Assembly: GCF_018141445.1 (NCBI RefSeq)
Contig: NZ_CP058649.1
Coordinates: 887,001 to 951,000, forward strand
From: Vallitalea pronyensis
Lineage (GTDB): Bacteria > Bacillota > Clostridia > Lachnospirales > Vallitaleaceae
Reading direction: 5' to 3'
DNA length: 64,000 bases
Numbering within the stretch: position 1 is the stretch's first letter; each line of letters opens with the position of its first letter. A model generated the notes under the pieces. That model searched no databases. It was not told where the DNA came from and saw nothing but the letters and a program-made list of their open reading frames with translations. This document shows positions 32,896 through 40,255 of the stretch, piece after piece. Both the position numbers and the translations under genes were made by a program.

Positions 32896-35664
32896 ATGAA
32901 AAAACAGATAGTAAAAATAACAACATTAGTAATAATAATGACTATGGTCATAATCACAGGAAATTTCACTTGTGTATTGGCATCAGAGGCAGAAGGTATC
33001 GATATGTTTACTCATCAATATAGAACATTCATACAATATGCAGATGGAACAATAAAGGGTTCTGGGTTAGATCGGGAGGGTTCTCTTGGGGTAGGGTCAG
33101 ATACTTTAACAGTATCTGATTATGACTATAAAAGCAGTTTAACCAATGTAATAGGAATCCCAACTAGCTCTAGGATAAAAAAAGTATTAAATACACAGAG
33201 ATTGGCTTGTATTCTTACAGAAGAAGGTAATGTGTATATATCAGGAGATTCTTTATCGGCAGCTATGGGAACCCCAGTTAACTCTGTTGAAGCTGGGAAA
33301 TTTCACAAGGTAGATTTTCCTGTTGTTGAAGATGTCTATCTTTCATTTGGAGGGAATGAGATTGTTGGTTTAACAAAAGATGGACAGGTATGGTATGTAG
33401 GTAGTGACCCAAACGGTATATCTGATAAATATCCAGCAACAGCTAATCGATTAATGGGTATTGATGCAGTGGTAGCTTTTGAAGCTAGAGGAGTTTTCTT
33501 CATAAAGGAGAATGGGGAATTATGGCAAGTACAGTCTCATGATACTGTACCTATTAAACTGAGTGGATTTAATACTGTAAAATCTATATGTACTCACACA
33601 GGAAGTAATTTTGTTCTTGAAGATAATGGAAACTTGATAGCTTGGGGTGATAATTACTCTAATATAATAAGTGATACTGATGGTGCAATTGATCTAGATA
33701 ATAAGGTGATTTTTGATACAGATGTAAAAGAGTTTAAAGATACATACTACATAAAAAATTCTGGTGATATTTACTTCAAGTATAACAACAAATATAGGCT
33801 AATAGGGAATTTAAAAAATCAAGGTATTGATATAGTTAAAATAGCTTCAGGTAAATCTATAGCTATTATAGGTAACGATGGATACTTATATACCGCTGGT
33901 TATAATTATTATGGTAGCCTTGCCACGGGAGACAATGTTGATAAGACAGAATTAACAAAAATTACAACTGTACCTCATTTAATAGATGTGATAGTCGACC
34001 AAAATATATATGTTCTAGATAAAGATGGCAAGTTATATGGGGCAGGGAAAGAGCTATACACTTTATCAGGAAAAGAGCAAAGCTATTCATTAAAATACAT
34101 AATGGATAACACCAATACATTGTCAACAAACAGTTTTTTTACCTATTTCTTTGTAGATAATGATAATAAACTATACATTTGTGGGTATAATAAAGGTCAG
34201 TTAGGAACAGGAACAAAAACTAATATAGAATTCATTAAGCAACATAGCGAATCTATTGGCAGCATAAACGGAACAGAAGTAAAGAATATTGAGGTTGTGC
34301 CGGAAATTAGTTACTCTAAAAATATTTTAATAGAAGATGAGACAAACAATGGTAATATTTTAGATGATATAATTATGACATTGACAAACGATTATTTTAC
34401 AGGAAACAATAATGATGATTTTGTTTTAGATAATAAAGTAACAGTAAACAATGTTCCTTCGGGTATTGTTGCCAAAGTAAACAAAGATAGTGATTCCCAA
34501 GTTACTTTATCATTAGAAGGAAATGCAGATAATCACGATCTAGTAGATAGTTTAACGAATTTAGAAATTGTATTTAGTGATTTAGCTTTTGAAAAAGGTA
34601 ATGCAAACAATGTAGTAGGAAGCACTAAATCAGATATTACAATTAACTTCCTTGATCCTTCACATATTACTTACACATCAAAGGAGTTGATAGAGAATAG
34701 TACCAATGATGGATCAATATCAACAATAATATCTGCTTCTTTACATACGAATAAATTTAACGAAAACATAGGAGAGGACTTAGTAGAGAAAGGCAAAGTA
34801 ACCGTTCAAAATTGTCCTGATGGACTCACAGTAAAAGTGAAACTCAACTCAGACAATAATGCTACTATATCATTAGTTGGAAATGCTATAAATCATACAT
34901 CTGAAAATAATATAAGTGATTTAAAGATAATATTTGAAGATAGTTTATTTCTAAATCAGAATGACTTAAATATTCAAGATAAATCTGTAGACTTGTCTAT
35001 TAAATTCATAGATAGTCCTAATGTAAAGTTTTCTTCAAACGAATTTAATGAGGTAATAACTAACAATGGTATAATTGGTAACGCTATTGATATCGTACTA
35101 CAAGGAGATACTTTTACAGGAATTAACGGTGATGATGTATTAAATAATATAGAAGTAATTGGCTCAATTCCAGATGGATTAACATTAAAAGCTACTAAAA
35201 TTGATGATACAAAGATAACTTTAGCATTAGATGGGATTGCTAATGATCATAGTATTTCATCTAATACGAAAATCACTCTAAATATTAAAGACACTGCATT
35301 TTCAAATATAAGTGCTTCAGACATTATAGGTAGTAGCACAATAATTAATATTAACTTTATCGATACACTTAATAGAGAAAAAGTTGAATCATCTATATCA
35401 ACAGCTGAAAATAGTGAATTAAGAGAGGACTATAATAATGCAATACAACTTTATGACTTATTAATTGATAATGATAAGAGTGATTTACAACTAAGGTTAA
35501 AGTATGTACAAGTGAACGTTAATTTAAAAGAAGCTGATCAACTACTATTAACAGCTGAAGAAACTAAAAATGAAGACGATATTACTTTAGCTCAGGTAAA
35601 AGTAGACTTCATAAAATTATTAAAAGACATGCTACCAGATGAATCTGTAAGATTATCTGAATAA
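32896..35664 (+). CDS. Secreted RCC1-repeat protein with three C-terminal repeat domains
   Basis: A 922-residue exported protein. Residues 1-30 are a signal peptide (hydrophobic VIIMTMVIITGNF, then VLASEAEG). Residues ~35-450 contain RCC1-like beta-propeller repeats, e.g. GSGLDREGSLGVGSDTL, AGYNYYGSLATGDN and CGYNKGQLGTGTKTN. Three related ~119-residue units follow (~470-589, 590-708, 709-825), each opening like (I/V).(Y/F)(S/T)(S/K)..(L/F)..........G.I and containing a V...P(D/S)G(L/I).(A/V/L)K segment and a (G)NA..H-like turn. A helical tail (~826-922) includes LREDYNNAIQLYDLLI, which resembles a TPR helix pair. No sortase or S-layer motif was seen. Secreted propeller plus stalk suggests binding or adhesion; the real role is unknown. 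It lies between the two copies of a duplicated flank and interrupts the run from flagellar to ribosomal genes. Confidence 0.75.
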   Translation: MKKQIVKITTLVIIMTMVIITGNFTCVLASEAEGIDMFTHQYRTFIQYADGTIKGSGLDREGSLGVGSDTLTVSDYDYKSSLTNVIGIPTSSRIKKVLNTQRLACILTEEGNVYISGDSLSAAMGTPVNSVEAGKFHKVDFPVVEDVYLSFGGNEIVGLTKDGQVWYVGSDPNGISDKYPATANRLMGIDAVVAFEARGVFFIKENGELWQVQSHDTVPIKLSGFNTVKSICTHTGSNFVLEDNGNLIAWGDNYSNIISDTDGAIDLDNKVIFDTDVKEFKDTYYIKNSGDIYFKYNNKYRLIGNLKNQGIDIVKIASGKSIAIIGNDGYLYTAGYNYYGSLATGDNVDKTELTKITTVPHLIDVIVDQNIYVLDKDGKLYGAGKELYTLSGKEQSYSLKYIMDNTNTLSTNSFFTYFFVDNDNKLYICGYNKGQLGTGTKTNIEFIKQHSESIGSINGTEVKNIEVVPEISYSKNILIEDETNNGNILDDIIMTLTNDYFTGNNNDDFVLDNKVTVNNVPSGIVAKVNKDSDSQVTLSLEGNADNHDLVDSLTNLEIVFSDLAFEKGNANNVVGSTKSDITINFLDPSHITYTSKELIENSTNDGSISTIISASLHTNKFNENIGEDLVEKGKVTVQNCPDGLTVKVKLNSDNNATISLVGNAINHTSENNISDLKIIFEDSLFLNQNDLNIQDKSVDLSIKFIDSPNVKFSSNEFNEVITNNGIIGNAIDIVLQGDTFTGINGDDVLNNIEVIGSIPDGLTLKATKIDDTKITLALDGIANDHSISSNTKITLNIKDTAFSNISASDIIGSSTIININFIDTLNREKVESSISTAENSELREDYNNAIQLYDLLIDNDKSDLQLRLKYVQVNVNLKEADQLLLTAEETKNEDDITLAQVKVDFIKLLKDMLPDESVRLSE

Positions 35665-35734
35665 AGTATTCCCATTTTACTTAACATTGAGATAAAGGGG
35701 GAAGAGTTCTTATATGTTTTCTAGAGTAAAGCTA

Positions 35735-35896
35735 CAGTCCAACTATTATAAAAACATGAACAACACTTTCAAGGAGCAATCTTTCTTCGTTGATCAGAAG
35801 AAATAGAAGAAAACATTGATAAATATGCGTCTACATACATACGCTATTAACTTTTTCTATTAAAAACCTTGACACGAGAACCTACAATGTGATATA
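35735..35896 (+). repeat. Flank duplication, copy 2 (gene remnant plus rpmG promoter)
   Basis: Second copy of 32291-32455. The coding part here is a remnant, a headless 3' fragment of the FliT-position gene, and the following part contains the promoter of rpmG-secE-nusG. Shared runs include AACAACACTTTCAAGGAGCA and GATCAGAAGAAATAGAAGAA. Confidence 0.85.
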
Positions 35897-35898
35897 TT
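35869..35898 (+). promoter_or_regulatory. Sigma-A promoter of rpmG-secE-nusG
   Basis: TTGACA (35869-35874), 18 bp, TATATT (35893-35898). The equivalent site in copy 1 of the duplication is weakened at the -35. Confidence 0.7.
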
Positions 35899-35901
35899 AT
35901 A

Positions 35902-35946
35902 AAAGCACATTTGTAGGGCTCTTTTTTTATGCCGTAAATGTGCTTT
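35902..35946 (+). promoter_or_regulatory. Hairpin at the start of the rpmG leader
   Basis: A perfect 11-bp inverted repeat AAAGCACATTT (35902-35912) / AAATGTGCTTT (35936-35946), right at the predicted transcription start. The loop holds CTTTTTTT. It may protect the 5' end or act as a site for a regulator; it is not a standard terminator because the T run is in the loop. Confidence 0.5.
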
Positions 35947-35979
35947 CTCTAAACTTATAGACAAGTGGAGGTGGAAGTT

Positions 35980-36129
35980 GTGCGTGTCAAAATAACTTTA
36001 GAATGTACCGAATGTAAGCAAAGAAATTACAACACAACAAAAGAGAAAAGATTACATCCAGAGAGGCAAGAAACAAGAAAATATTGCAAATTCTGTAGAA
36101 AGCATACTAATCATAAAGAAACAAAATAA
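35980..36129 (+). CDS. rpmG: 50S ribosomal protein L33
   Basis: A 49-residue reading frame beginning GTG with GGAGG eight bases upstream. It reads [15 protein letters not shown], then an L33-typical [18 protein letters not shown] and CKFCRKHT. Two CxxC pairs show the zinc-binding form. It is the first gene of the rpmG-secE-nusG unit, as usual in Firmicutes. Confidence 0.95.
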   Translation: MRVKITLECTECKQRNYNTTKEKRLHPERQETRKYCKFCRKHTNHKETK

Positions 36130-36169
36130 GAAACGTTTTCTATAATTTGTGTAAAAGGAAGTGAAAGCA

Positions 36170-36355
36170 ATGAGTGAAGCAAGGAAAAAAAGTTTTTTCA
36201 AAGGTTTAAAAGGTGAATTCAAAAAGATCGTTTGGCCTGATAGAAAAACACTAACAAAACAAACAGTTACAGTGATCGTTTTGTCATTAGTAATTGGGGC
36301 TTTAATTGCTGGAATAGACTTCTTGTTCAATGCAGGTGTAAGTTATATTTATTAG
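36170..36355 (+). CDS. secE: Preprotein translocase subunit SecE
   Basis: The 61-residue single-span SecE clamps the SecY channel. It has the amphipathic FFKGLKGEFKKIVWPDRKTL segment with the conserved VWP, then one membrane helix TVTVIVLSLVIGALIAGIDF. The frame opens at GTG 36161 inside the ribosome binding site (AAGGAAGTG); ATG 36170 is the start. Between rpmG and nusG as expected. Confidence 0.95.
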   Translation: MSEARKKSFFKGLKGEFKKIVWPDRKTLTKQTVTVIVLSLVIGALIAGIDFLFNAGVSYIY

Positions 36356-36397
36356 TACAAGTAAGTCTAGGCGAAATAAGTTAAAAAGGATGGTTCT

Positions 36398-36916
36398 ATG
36401 GCAGAAGAAGCTAAATGGTTTGTTGTGCATACTTACTCAGGGTATGAAAACAAAGTAAAAGCCAATATTGAAAAGTTAGTTGATAACAGAAAGTTACATG
36501 ATCAGATTGTTGAAGTCATCGTACCGCTTTACAAAGTTGTAGAAGAAAAGAACGGTACACGAAAAGAAGTCGAAAAAAAGACTTTTCCAGGATATGTCAT
36601 CATAAAAATGATCATGAACGATGAGACTTGGTACGTGGTGAGAAATACACGTGGGGTGACTGGTTTTGTTGGACCAGGATCCAAACCTGTACCCTTATCT
36701 GAAGAAGAGATTAGGAATATGGGTATTGACCTAGAGGTTGTGAACATCCACGTTGAAGTTGGTGATGCTGTTACCGTTACAGATGGACCTTTTGAAGGCT
36801 CAACAGGTAATGTGAAAGAGATTCACGAACACAAGCACACCGTCATCGTTAACCTTTCAATATTTGGCAGAGAAACCCCTGTAGAATTAGACTTTTCAAA
36901 AATGGAAAAAATTTAA
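36398..36916 (+). CDS. nusG: Transcription termination/antitermination factor NusG
   Basis: NusG binds the RNA polymerase clamp and affects pausing and Rho. The NGN domain (WFVVHTYSGYENKVKANIEK, YVIIKMIMNDETWYVVRNT with GVTGFVGPGSKPVPLSEEEI) and the C-terminal KOW domain (GDAVTVTDGPFEGSTGNVKE) are complete. 172 residues is standard. It has AAAAGGATGG upstream. Confidence 0.97.
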   Translation: MAEEAKWFVVHTYSGYENKVKANIEKLVDNRKLHDQIVEVIVPLYKVVEEKNGTRKEVEKKTFPGYVIIKMIMNDETWYVVRNTRGVTGFVGPGSKPVPLSEEEIRNMGIDLEVVNIHVEVGDAVTVTDGPFEGSTGNVKEIHEHKHTVIVNLSIFGRETPVELDFSKMEKI

Positions 36917-36957
36917 CAGATGTAGGTTTAACGTGTGAATGACATATATTCGCGCGA

Positions 36958-36985
36958 GTGGGAGGGAAATCCCGTTAAATACCAC
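36958..36985 (+). promoter_or_regulatory. Hairpin before rplK, candidate L1-binding site
   Basis: GTGG (36958-36961) / CCAC (36982-36985) and GGG (36964-36966) / CCC (36971-36973), with GA on the 5' side and GTTAAATA on the 3' side of the internal loop. The same layout occurs before rplA. L1 is a known autogenous repressor that recognises such an asymmetric-loop hairpin; the assignment here is inferred. Confidence 0.45.
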
Positions 36986-37007
36986 AAAATTCAGGAGGTG
37001 CCCTTAA

Positions 37008-37430
37008 ATGGCTAAGAAAGTAACAGGTCTAATTAAATTACAAATTCCAGCTGGTAAGGCTACGCCAGCACCACCAGTAGGTCCAGCACTTGGACAGCAC
37101 GGTGTTAACATTATGCAATTCACTAAGGAATTTAATGCAAAGACAGCTGATCAAGCAGGCATGATTATTCCAGTTGTTATTACAGTATATCAAGATAGAA
37201 GCTTTAGCTTCATCACAAAAACACCACCTGCAGCAGTTTTACTTAAAAAAGCTTGTAAAATTGATTCAGGTTCAGGTGTACCAAACAAAACGAAAGTAGC
37301 AACTATTTCTCAAGATGAGCTCAAAAAGATTGCTGAATTAAAAATGCCAGACTTAAATGCTAGTTCTATTGAATCTGCCATGCGTATGATTGCAGGAACG
37401 GCTAGAAGTATGGGAATCGTTGTAGAATAA
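37008..37430 (+). CDS. rplK: 50S ribosomal protein L11
   Basis: L11 binds the GTPase centre of 23S rRNA and is the thiostrepton site. It shows [53 protein letters not shown] and the C-terminal [20 protein letters not shown]. 140 residues, with CAGGAGGTG upstream. Next gene is rplA. Confidence 0.98.
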   Translation: MAKKVTGLIKLQIPAGKATPAPPVGPALGQHGVNIMQFTKEFNAKTADQAGMIIPVVITVYQDRSFSFITKTPPAAVLLKKACKIDSGSGVPNKTKVATISQDELKKIAELKMPDLNASSIESAMRMIAGTARSMGIVVE

Positions 37431-37455
37431 TAGGCTGAGAAGCTTGTTTTTGAAC

Positions 37456-37485
37456 TGTGGGAGGGTTGCTCCCGATATTACCACA
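37456..37485 (+). promoter_or_regulatory. Hairpin before rplA, second candidate L1-binding site
   Basis: TGTGG (37456-37460) / CCACA (37481-37485) and GGG (37463-37465) / CCC (37471-37473), with GA opposite GATATTA. It shares GTGG-GA-GGG ... CCCG ... CCAC with the hairpin before rplK while the loops differ. It overlaps the approach to the rplA ribosome binding site. Confidence 0.5.
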
Positions 37486-37499
37486 AGGAGGTTAATGAA

Positions 37500-38201
37500 A
37501 TGAAAAGAGGAAAAAGATATAAAGAGGCAGTGAAATTAGTCGATCGTACAACACTATATGATCCTAATGATGCCGCTGATATTGTAGTAAAAGCAGCTAG
37601 TGCAAAATTCGATGAGACTGTAGAATGTCATATTAAATTAGGTGTAGACAGTCGTCACGCTGACCAACAAGTTCGTGGAGCCGTAGTGCTTCCTCACGGA
37701 ACAGGTAAAAAAGTTAGAGTATTGGTATTCGCTAAAGGCGATAAGTTAAAAGAAGCAGAAGAAGCTGGAGCAGATTTCGTAGGTGGGGACGAATTGATCC
37801 CTAAGATTCAGAACGACGGATGGTTAGACTTCGATGTTGTTGTAGCAACACCTGATATGATGGCTGTTGTAGGTAGACTTGGACGTGTTCTTGGACCTAA
37901 AGGTTTAATGCCTAACCCAAAAGCTGGAACAGTTACAATGGACGTAACAAAAGCAATTAAAGAAATAAAAGCAGGTAAGATTGAATATCGATTAGATAAA
38001 ACCAATATTATTCATGTACCTGTTGGAAAAGTATCATTTGGACAAGAAAAGATTATGGACAACTTCCACACTTTAATGAACGCAATTATAAAGGCGAAGC
38101 CATCGGCTGCCAAAGGTCAATACTTAAGAAGTGTTGCCATTACATCAACTATGGGACCAGGTATTAAAATTAATCCTGATAAAATTTCCCTTCAACAATA
38201 G
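37500..38201 (+). CDS. rplA: 50S ribosomal protein L1
   Basis: L1 forms the mobile stalk near the E site. Signatures: [37 protein letters not shown] with [20 protein letters not shown], and [20 protein letters not shown] with PKAGTVT. 233 residues. AAGGAGG precedes the ATG. The stop abuts the -35 of the next promoter. Confidence 0.98.
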   Translation: MKRGKRYKEAVKLVDRTTLYDPNDAADIVVKAASAKFDETVECHIKLGVDSRHADQQVRGAVVLPHGTGKKVRVLVFAKGDKLKEAEEAGADFVGGDELIPKIQNDGWLDFDVVVATPDMMAVVGRLGRVLGPKGLMPNPKAGTVTMDVTKAIKEIKAGKIEYRLDKTNIIHVPVGKVSFGQEKIMDNFHTLMNAIIKAKPSAAKGQYLRSVAITSTMGPGIKINPDKISLQQ

Positions 38202-38230
38202 TTGACAAACCATTTTTCGGATGGTATAAT
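38202..38230 (+). promoter_or_regulatory. Consensus sigma-A promoter of rplJ-rplL
   Basis: TTGACA (38202-38207), 17 bp, TATAAT (38225-38230): a perfect consensus starting at the base after the rplA stop. Confidence 0.9.
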
Positions 38231-38236
38231 ACCTTC

Positions 38237-38361
38237 GGAAAATAAATAAAAGAATCATGACCGTAGACAGTAGGTACCATGGGTGTAAAGGGTAATCCAC
38301 CTACCGAGGAATCACATGAAATCAATTAATATATACAATAGTTGTATGATTGAATAAATGT
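38237..38361 (+). ncRNA. Ribosomal protein L10 leader
   Basis: The leader contains the L10-leader hallmarks CCGTAGACAGTAGGT and, after a hairpin, CCTACCGAGG, followed by a terminator. The L10(L12)4 complex is known to bind such leaders and control rplJ-rplL. The identification is by resemblance of these conserved blocks. Confidence 0.8.
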
Positions 38362-38395
38362 AAACTCTCTGTCTATGGGCAGAGAGTTTTTTATT
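38362..38395 (+). terminator. Attenuator terminator of the L10 leader
   Basis: AAACTCTCTG (38362-38371) / CAGAGAGTTT (38380-38389) and TTTTATT tail. A second hairpin without T tract, GATAGGAA (38398-38405) / TTCCTATC (38413-38420), follows in read-through RNA. No further gene up to rplJ. Confidence 0.85.
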
Positions 38396-38593
38396 GAGAT
38401 AGGAAGTAAGCTTTCCTATCAATGGCTAATCATAAGCCAACTCGTTAACAAACTTTGTCAAATGGATGTTGTTAATGGTCTTATTGCAATATAGCTAAGT
38501 TATTATTCCCTCAAGTTTAAGTGGCTTAGTTCCTTAATAAGTAAAACATGGACATGGTTTGCGAAGAGTCGTGAATTCAAGGAGGTGTACAGG

Positions 38594-39151
38594 ATGCCAA
38601 ACGTGGAATTAAAACAAACAGTTGTCAACGCAATAAAAGAAAATCTTGAAGGTGCGTCGTCAGTTGTTCTTGTGGATTATCGTGGTTTGACAGTTGAAGA
38701 AGATACGAAGTTACGTAAAGAGCTAAGAGAAGCTGAAGTTGTATATAAAGTATTCAAAAATACAATGATGAACTTTGCTTTTGAAGGAACTGAGTTTGAT
38801 GAGTTAAGACAACACTTAGCAGGGCCTAGTGCTATCGCCATAAGTTACCAAGATCCTACTGCAGGACCTCGCGTACTTAAAAAAGCGACTAAAGATTTCA
38901 AGGAATTAGAATTCAAGGCTGGTGTCGTTGAAGGCACATATTATGATGTGGATGGTATTAACAAGATTGCATCCATTCCATCAAGAGATGAATTAATTGC
39001 TAAGATGCTTGGAAGCTTCAAGTCTCCTATATCATCATTTGCTCGTACATTGAAAGCACTTGCTGACAAAGTGGAAGAGCAAGGTTTAGAGACAGCTGCA
39101 GGAATTGTAGTAGAAAAGTCAGAAGAAGCTGTAGAAGCAACAGAAGAATAA
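38594..39151 (+). CDS. rplJ: 50S ribosomal protein L10
   Basis: L10 anchors the L7/L12 stalk. It has SSVVLVDYRGLTVEEDTKLR, VYKVFKNTMMNFAFEG, HLAGPSAIAISYQDP and a C-terminal helix that carries L7/L12 dimers. The frame opens at GTG 38585 within AAGGAGGTGTACAGG; ATG 38594 gives the normal MPNVELKQ start. 185 residues. Confidence 0.97.
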   Translation: MPNVELKQTVVNAIKENLEGASSVVLVDYRGLTVEEDTKLRKELREAEVVYKVFKNTMMNFAFEGTEFDELRQHLAGPSAIAISYQDPTAGPRVLKKATKDFKELEFKAGVVEGTYYDVDGINKIASIPSRDELIAKMLGSFKSPISSFARTLKALADKVEEQGLETAAGIVVEKSEEAVEATEE

Positions 39152-39180
39152 AATTATAAAAATTTCGGAGGTGTACGATT

Positions 39181-39555
39181 ATGGCAAAATTAACAATAGC
39201 AGAGATTATGGAAGCTATTAAAGAATTATCCGTATTAGAATTAAATGAATTAGTAACAGCATGTGAAGAAGAGTTTGGCGTATCTGCAGCAGCAGGTGTG
39301 GTTATGGCAGCTCCAGGTGCAGCAGGTGGCGCAGCTGAAGAGAAAACTGAGTTTGATGTAGAGTTAACATCAGCAGGATCTCAAAAAATCAAAGTTATCA
39401 AAGCTGTTAGAGAAATCACTGGCTTAGGCTTAAAAGAAGCAAAAGCTTTAGTTGAAAGTGCTCCAGCAAATGTTAAAGAGGGCGTAGCTAAAGATGCAGC
39501 TGAAGAAATGAAGACTAAGTTAGAAGAAGTTGGTGCTTCTGCAACATTAAAATAG
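39181..39555 (+). CDS. rplL: 50S ribosomal protein L7/L12
   Basis: The acidic stalk protein: N-terminal dimerisation region ([20 protein letters not shown]), Ala/Gly hinge ([19 protein letters not shown]) and globular C-terminus ([20 protein letters not shown] with [12 protein letters not shown]). 124 residues. CGGAGGTG upstream. Confidence 0.98.
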   Translation: MAKLTIAEIMEAIKELSVLELNELVTACEEEFGVSAAAGVVMAAPGAAGGAAEEKTEFDVELTSAGSQKIKVIKAVREITGLGLKEAKALVESAPANVKEGVAKDAAEEMKTKLEEVGASATLK

Positions 39556-39570
39556 TTTTTTAATGTTTTG

Positions 39571-39600
39571 AGCCCCTAGCCTTTGCTAGGGGCTTTCGTT
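39571..39600 (+). terminator. Terminator after rplL
   Basis: AGCCCCTAGC (39571-39580) / GCTAGGGGCT (39585-39594) with a 4-nt loop and TTCGTT tail. rpoB has its own promoter beyond. Confidence 0.9.
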
Positions 39601-39814
39601 ATGGGACTTATAGTACTATGATAGAGTTAATGGTCGGCAACGCTTAATAAGAATCATTGATGTAAGGGAAGAGGTTGCCACGACATATCTAAGGATTGTA
39701 AAGGCTAATGTAAAGGAATAAACTAAAAAACAGTCGTACATTTGTCTTTACAATCTTTTGATAACACGTGGTAATAAATACTAGAATAAAAGATAAAAAA
39801 TAGTAAAAAAGTTG

Positions 39815-39843
39815 TTGACAGGCATATTTATTTGTGGTAATAT
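39815..39843 (+). promoter_or_regulatory. Sigma-A promoter of rpoB-rpoC
   Basis: TTGACA (39815-39820), 17 bp, TAATAT (39838-39843). It leaves an unusually long leader of ~400 nt. Confidence 0.75.
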
Positions 39844-39849
39844 TTGATA

Positions 39850-40255
39850 ATGCATTATTGTGGAGTTGTATGCTCATTAGCCGTGTATACAATAAACTTA
39901 GGTTCAGAAAGTGGCTTAAATAAAGAAGTTAATCGCTATTTTAAACTGAGCCAAATAAGCAAAAGATCATTGAAATAGATGAAAGATGTTAGCACAAAAA
40001 TCCTAGAATATATGGTAATTATTGTATAATAATCAAATATATGTCAAGGATATAAGATAATTAATGATACATATGATACTGGCAATCATTAGCTTTTTAG
40101 CAAGTATCACCGTATCTTTAGCGAAACACTAAAATGATTTTATCTCATCTATTGACCAAGATTTATATAAGTTAGACCGGTTAACTATTGAGGATAAATT
40201 CATATTTAAGCTGTTTCATAGATAATTTTAAAATTAGCCAAGGGGTGAAACGTAC
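39850..40255 (+). other. Long rpoB leader, no gene
   Basis: About 400 nt of untranslated leader. One stem can be drawn: GGTTCAG / CTGAGCC (one wobble) flanking 39901-39955, with AT-rich pairing inside. I do not recognise a known leader class and see no T-rich terminator here. The stretch 39601-39814 upstream of the promoter shows nothing. Confidence 0.4.

Noticed and set aside
35735..35806. Duplicated FliT-position fragment as a small gene
   Set aside because: It has no start codon with a ribosome binding site and is only the last ~25 codons; it is a remnant of the duplication.
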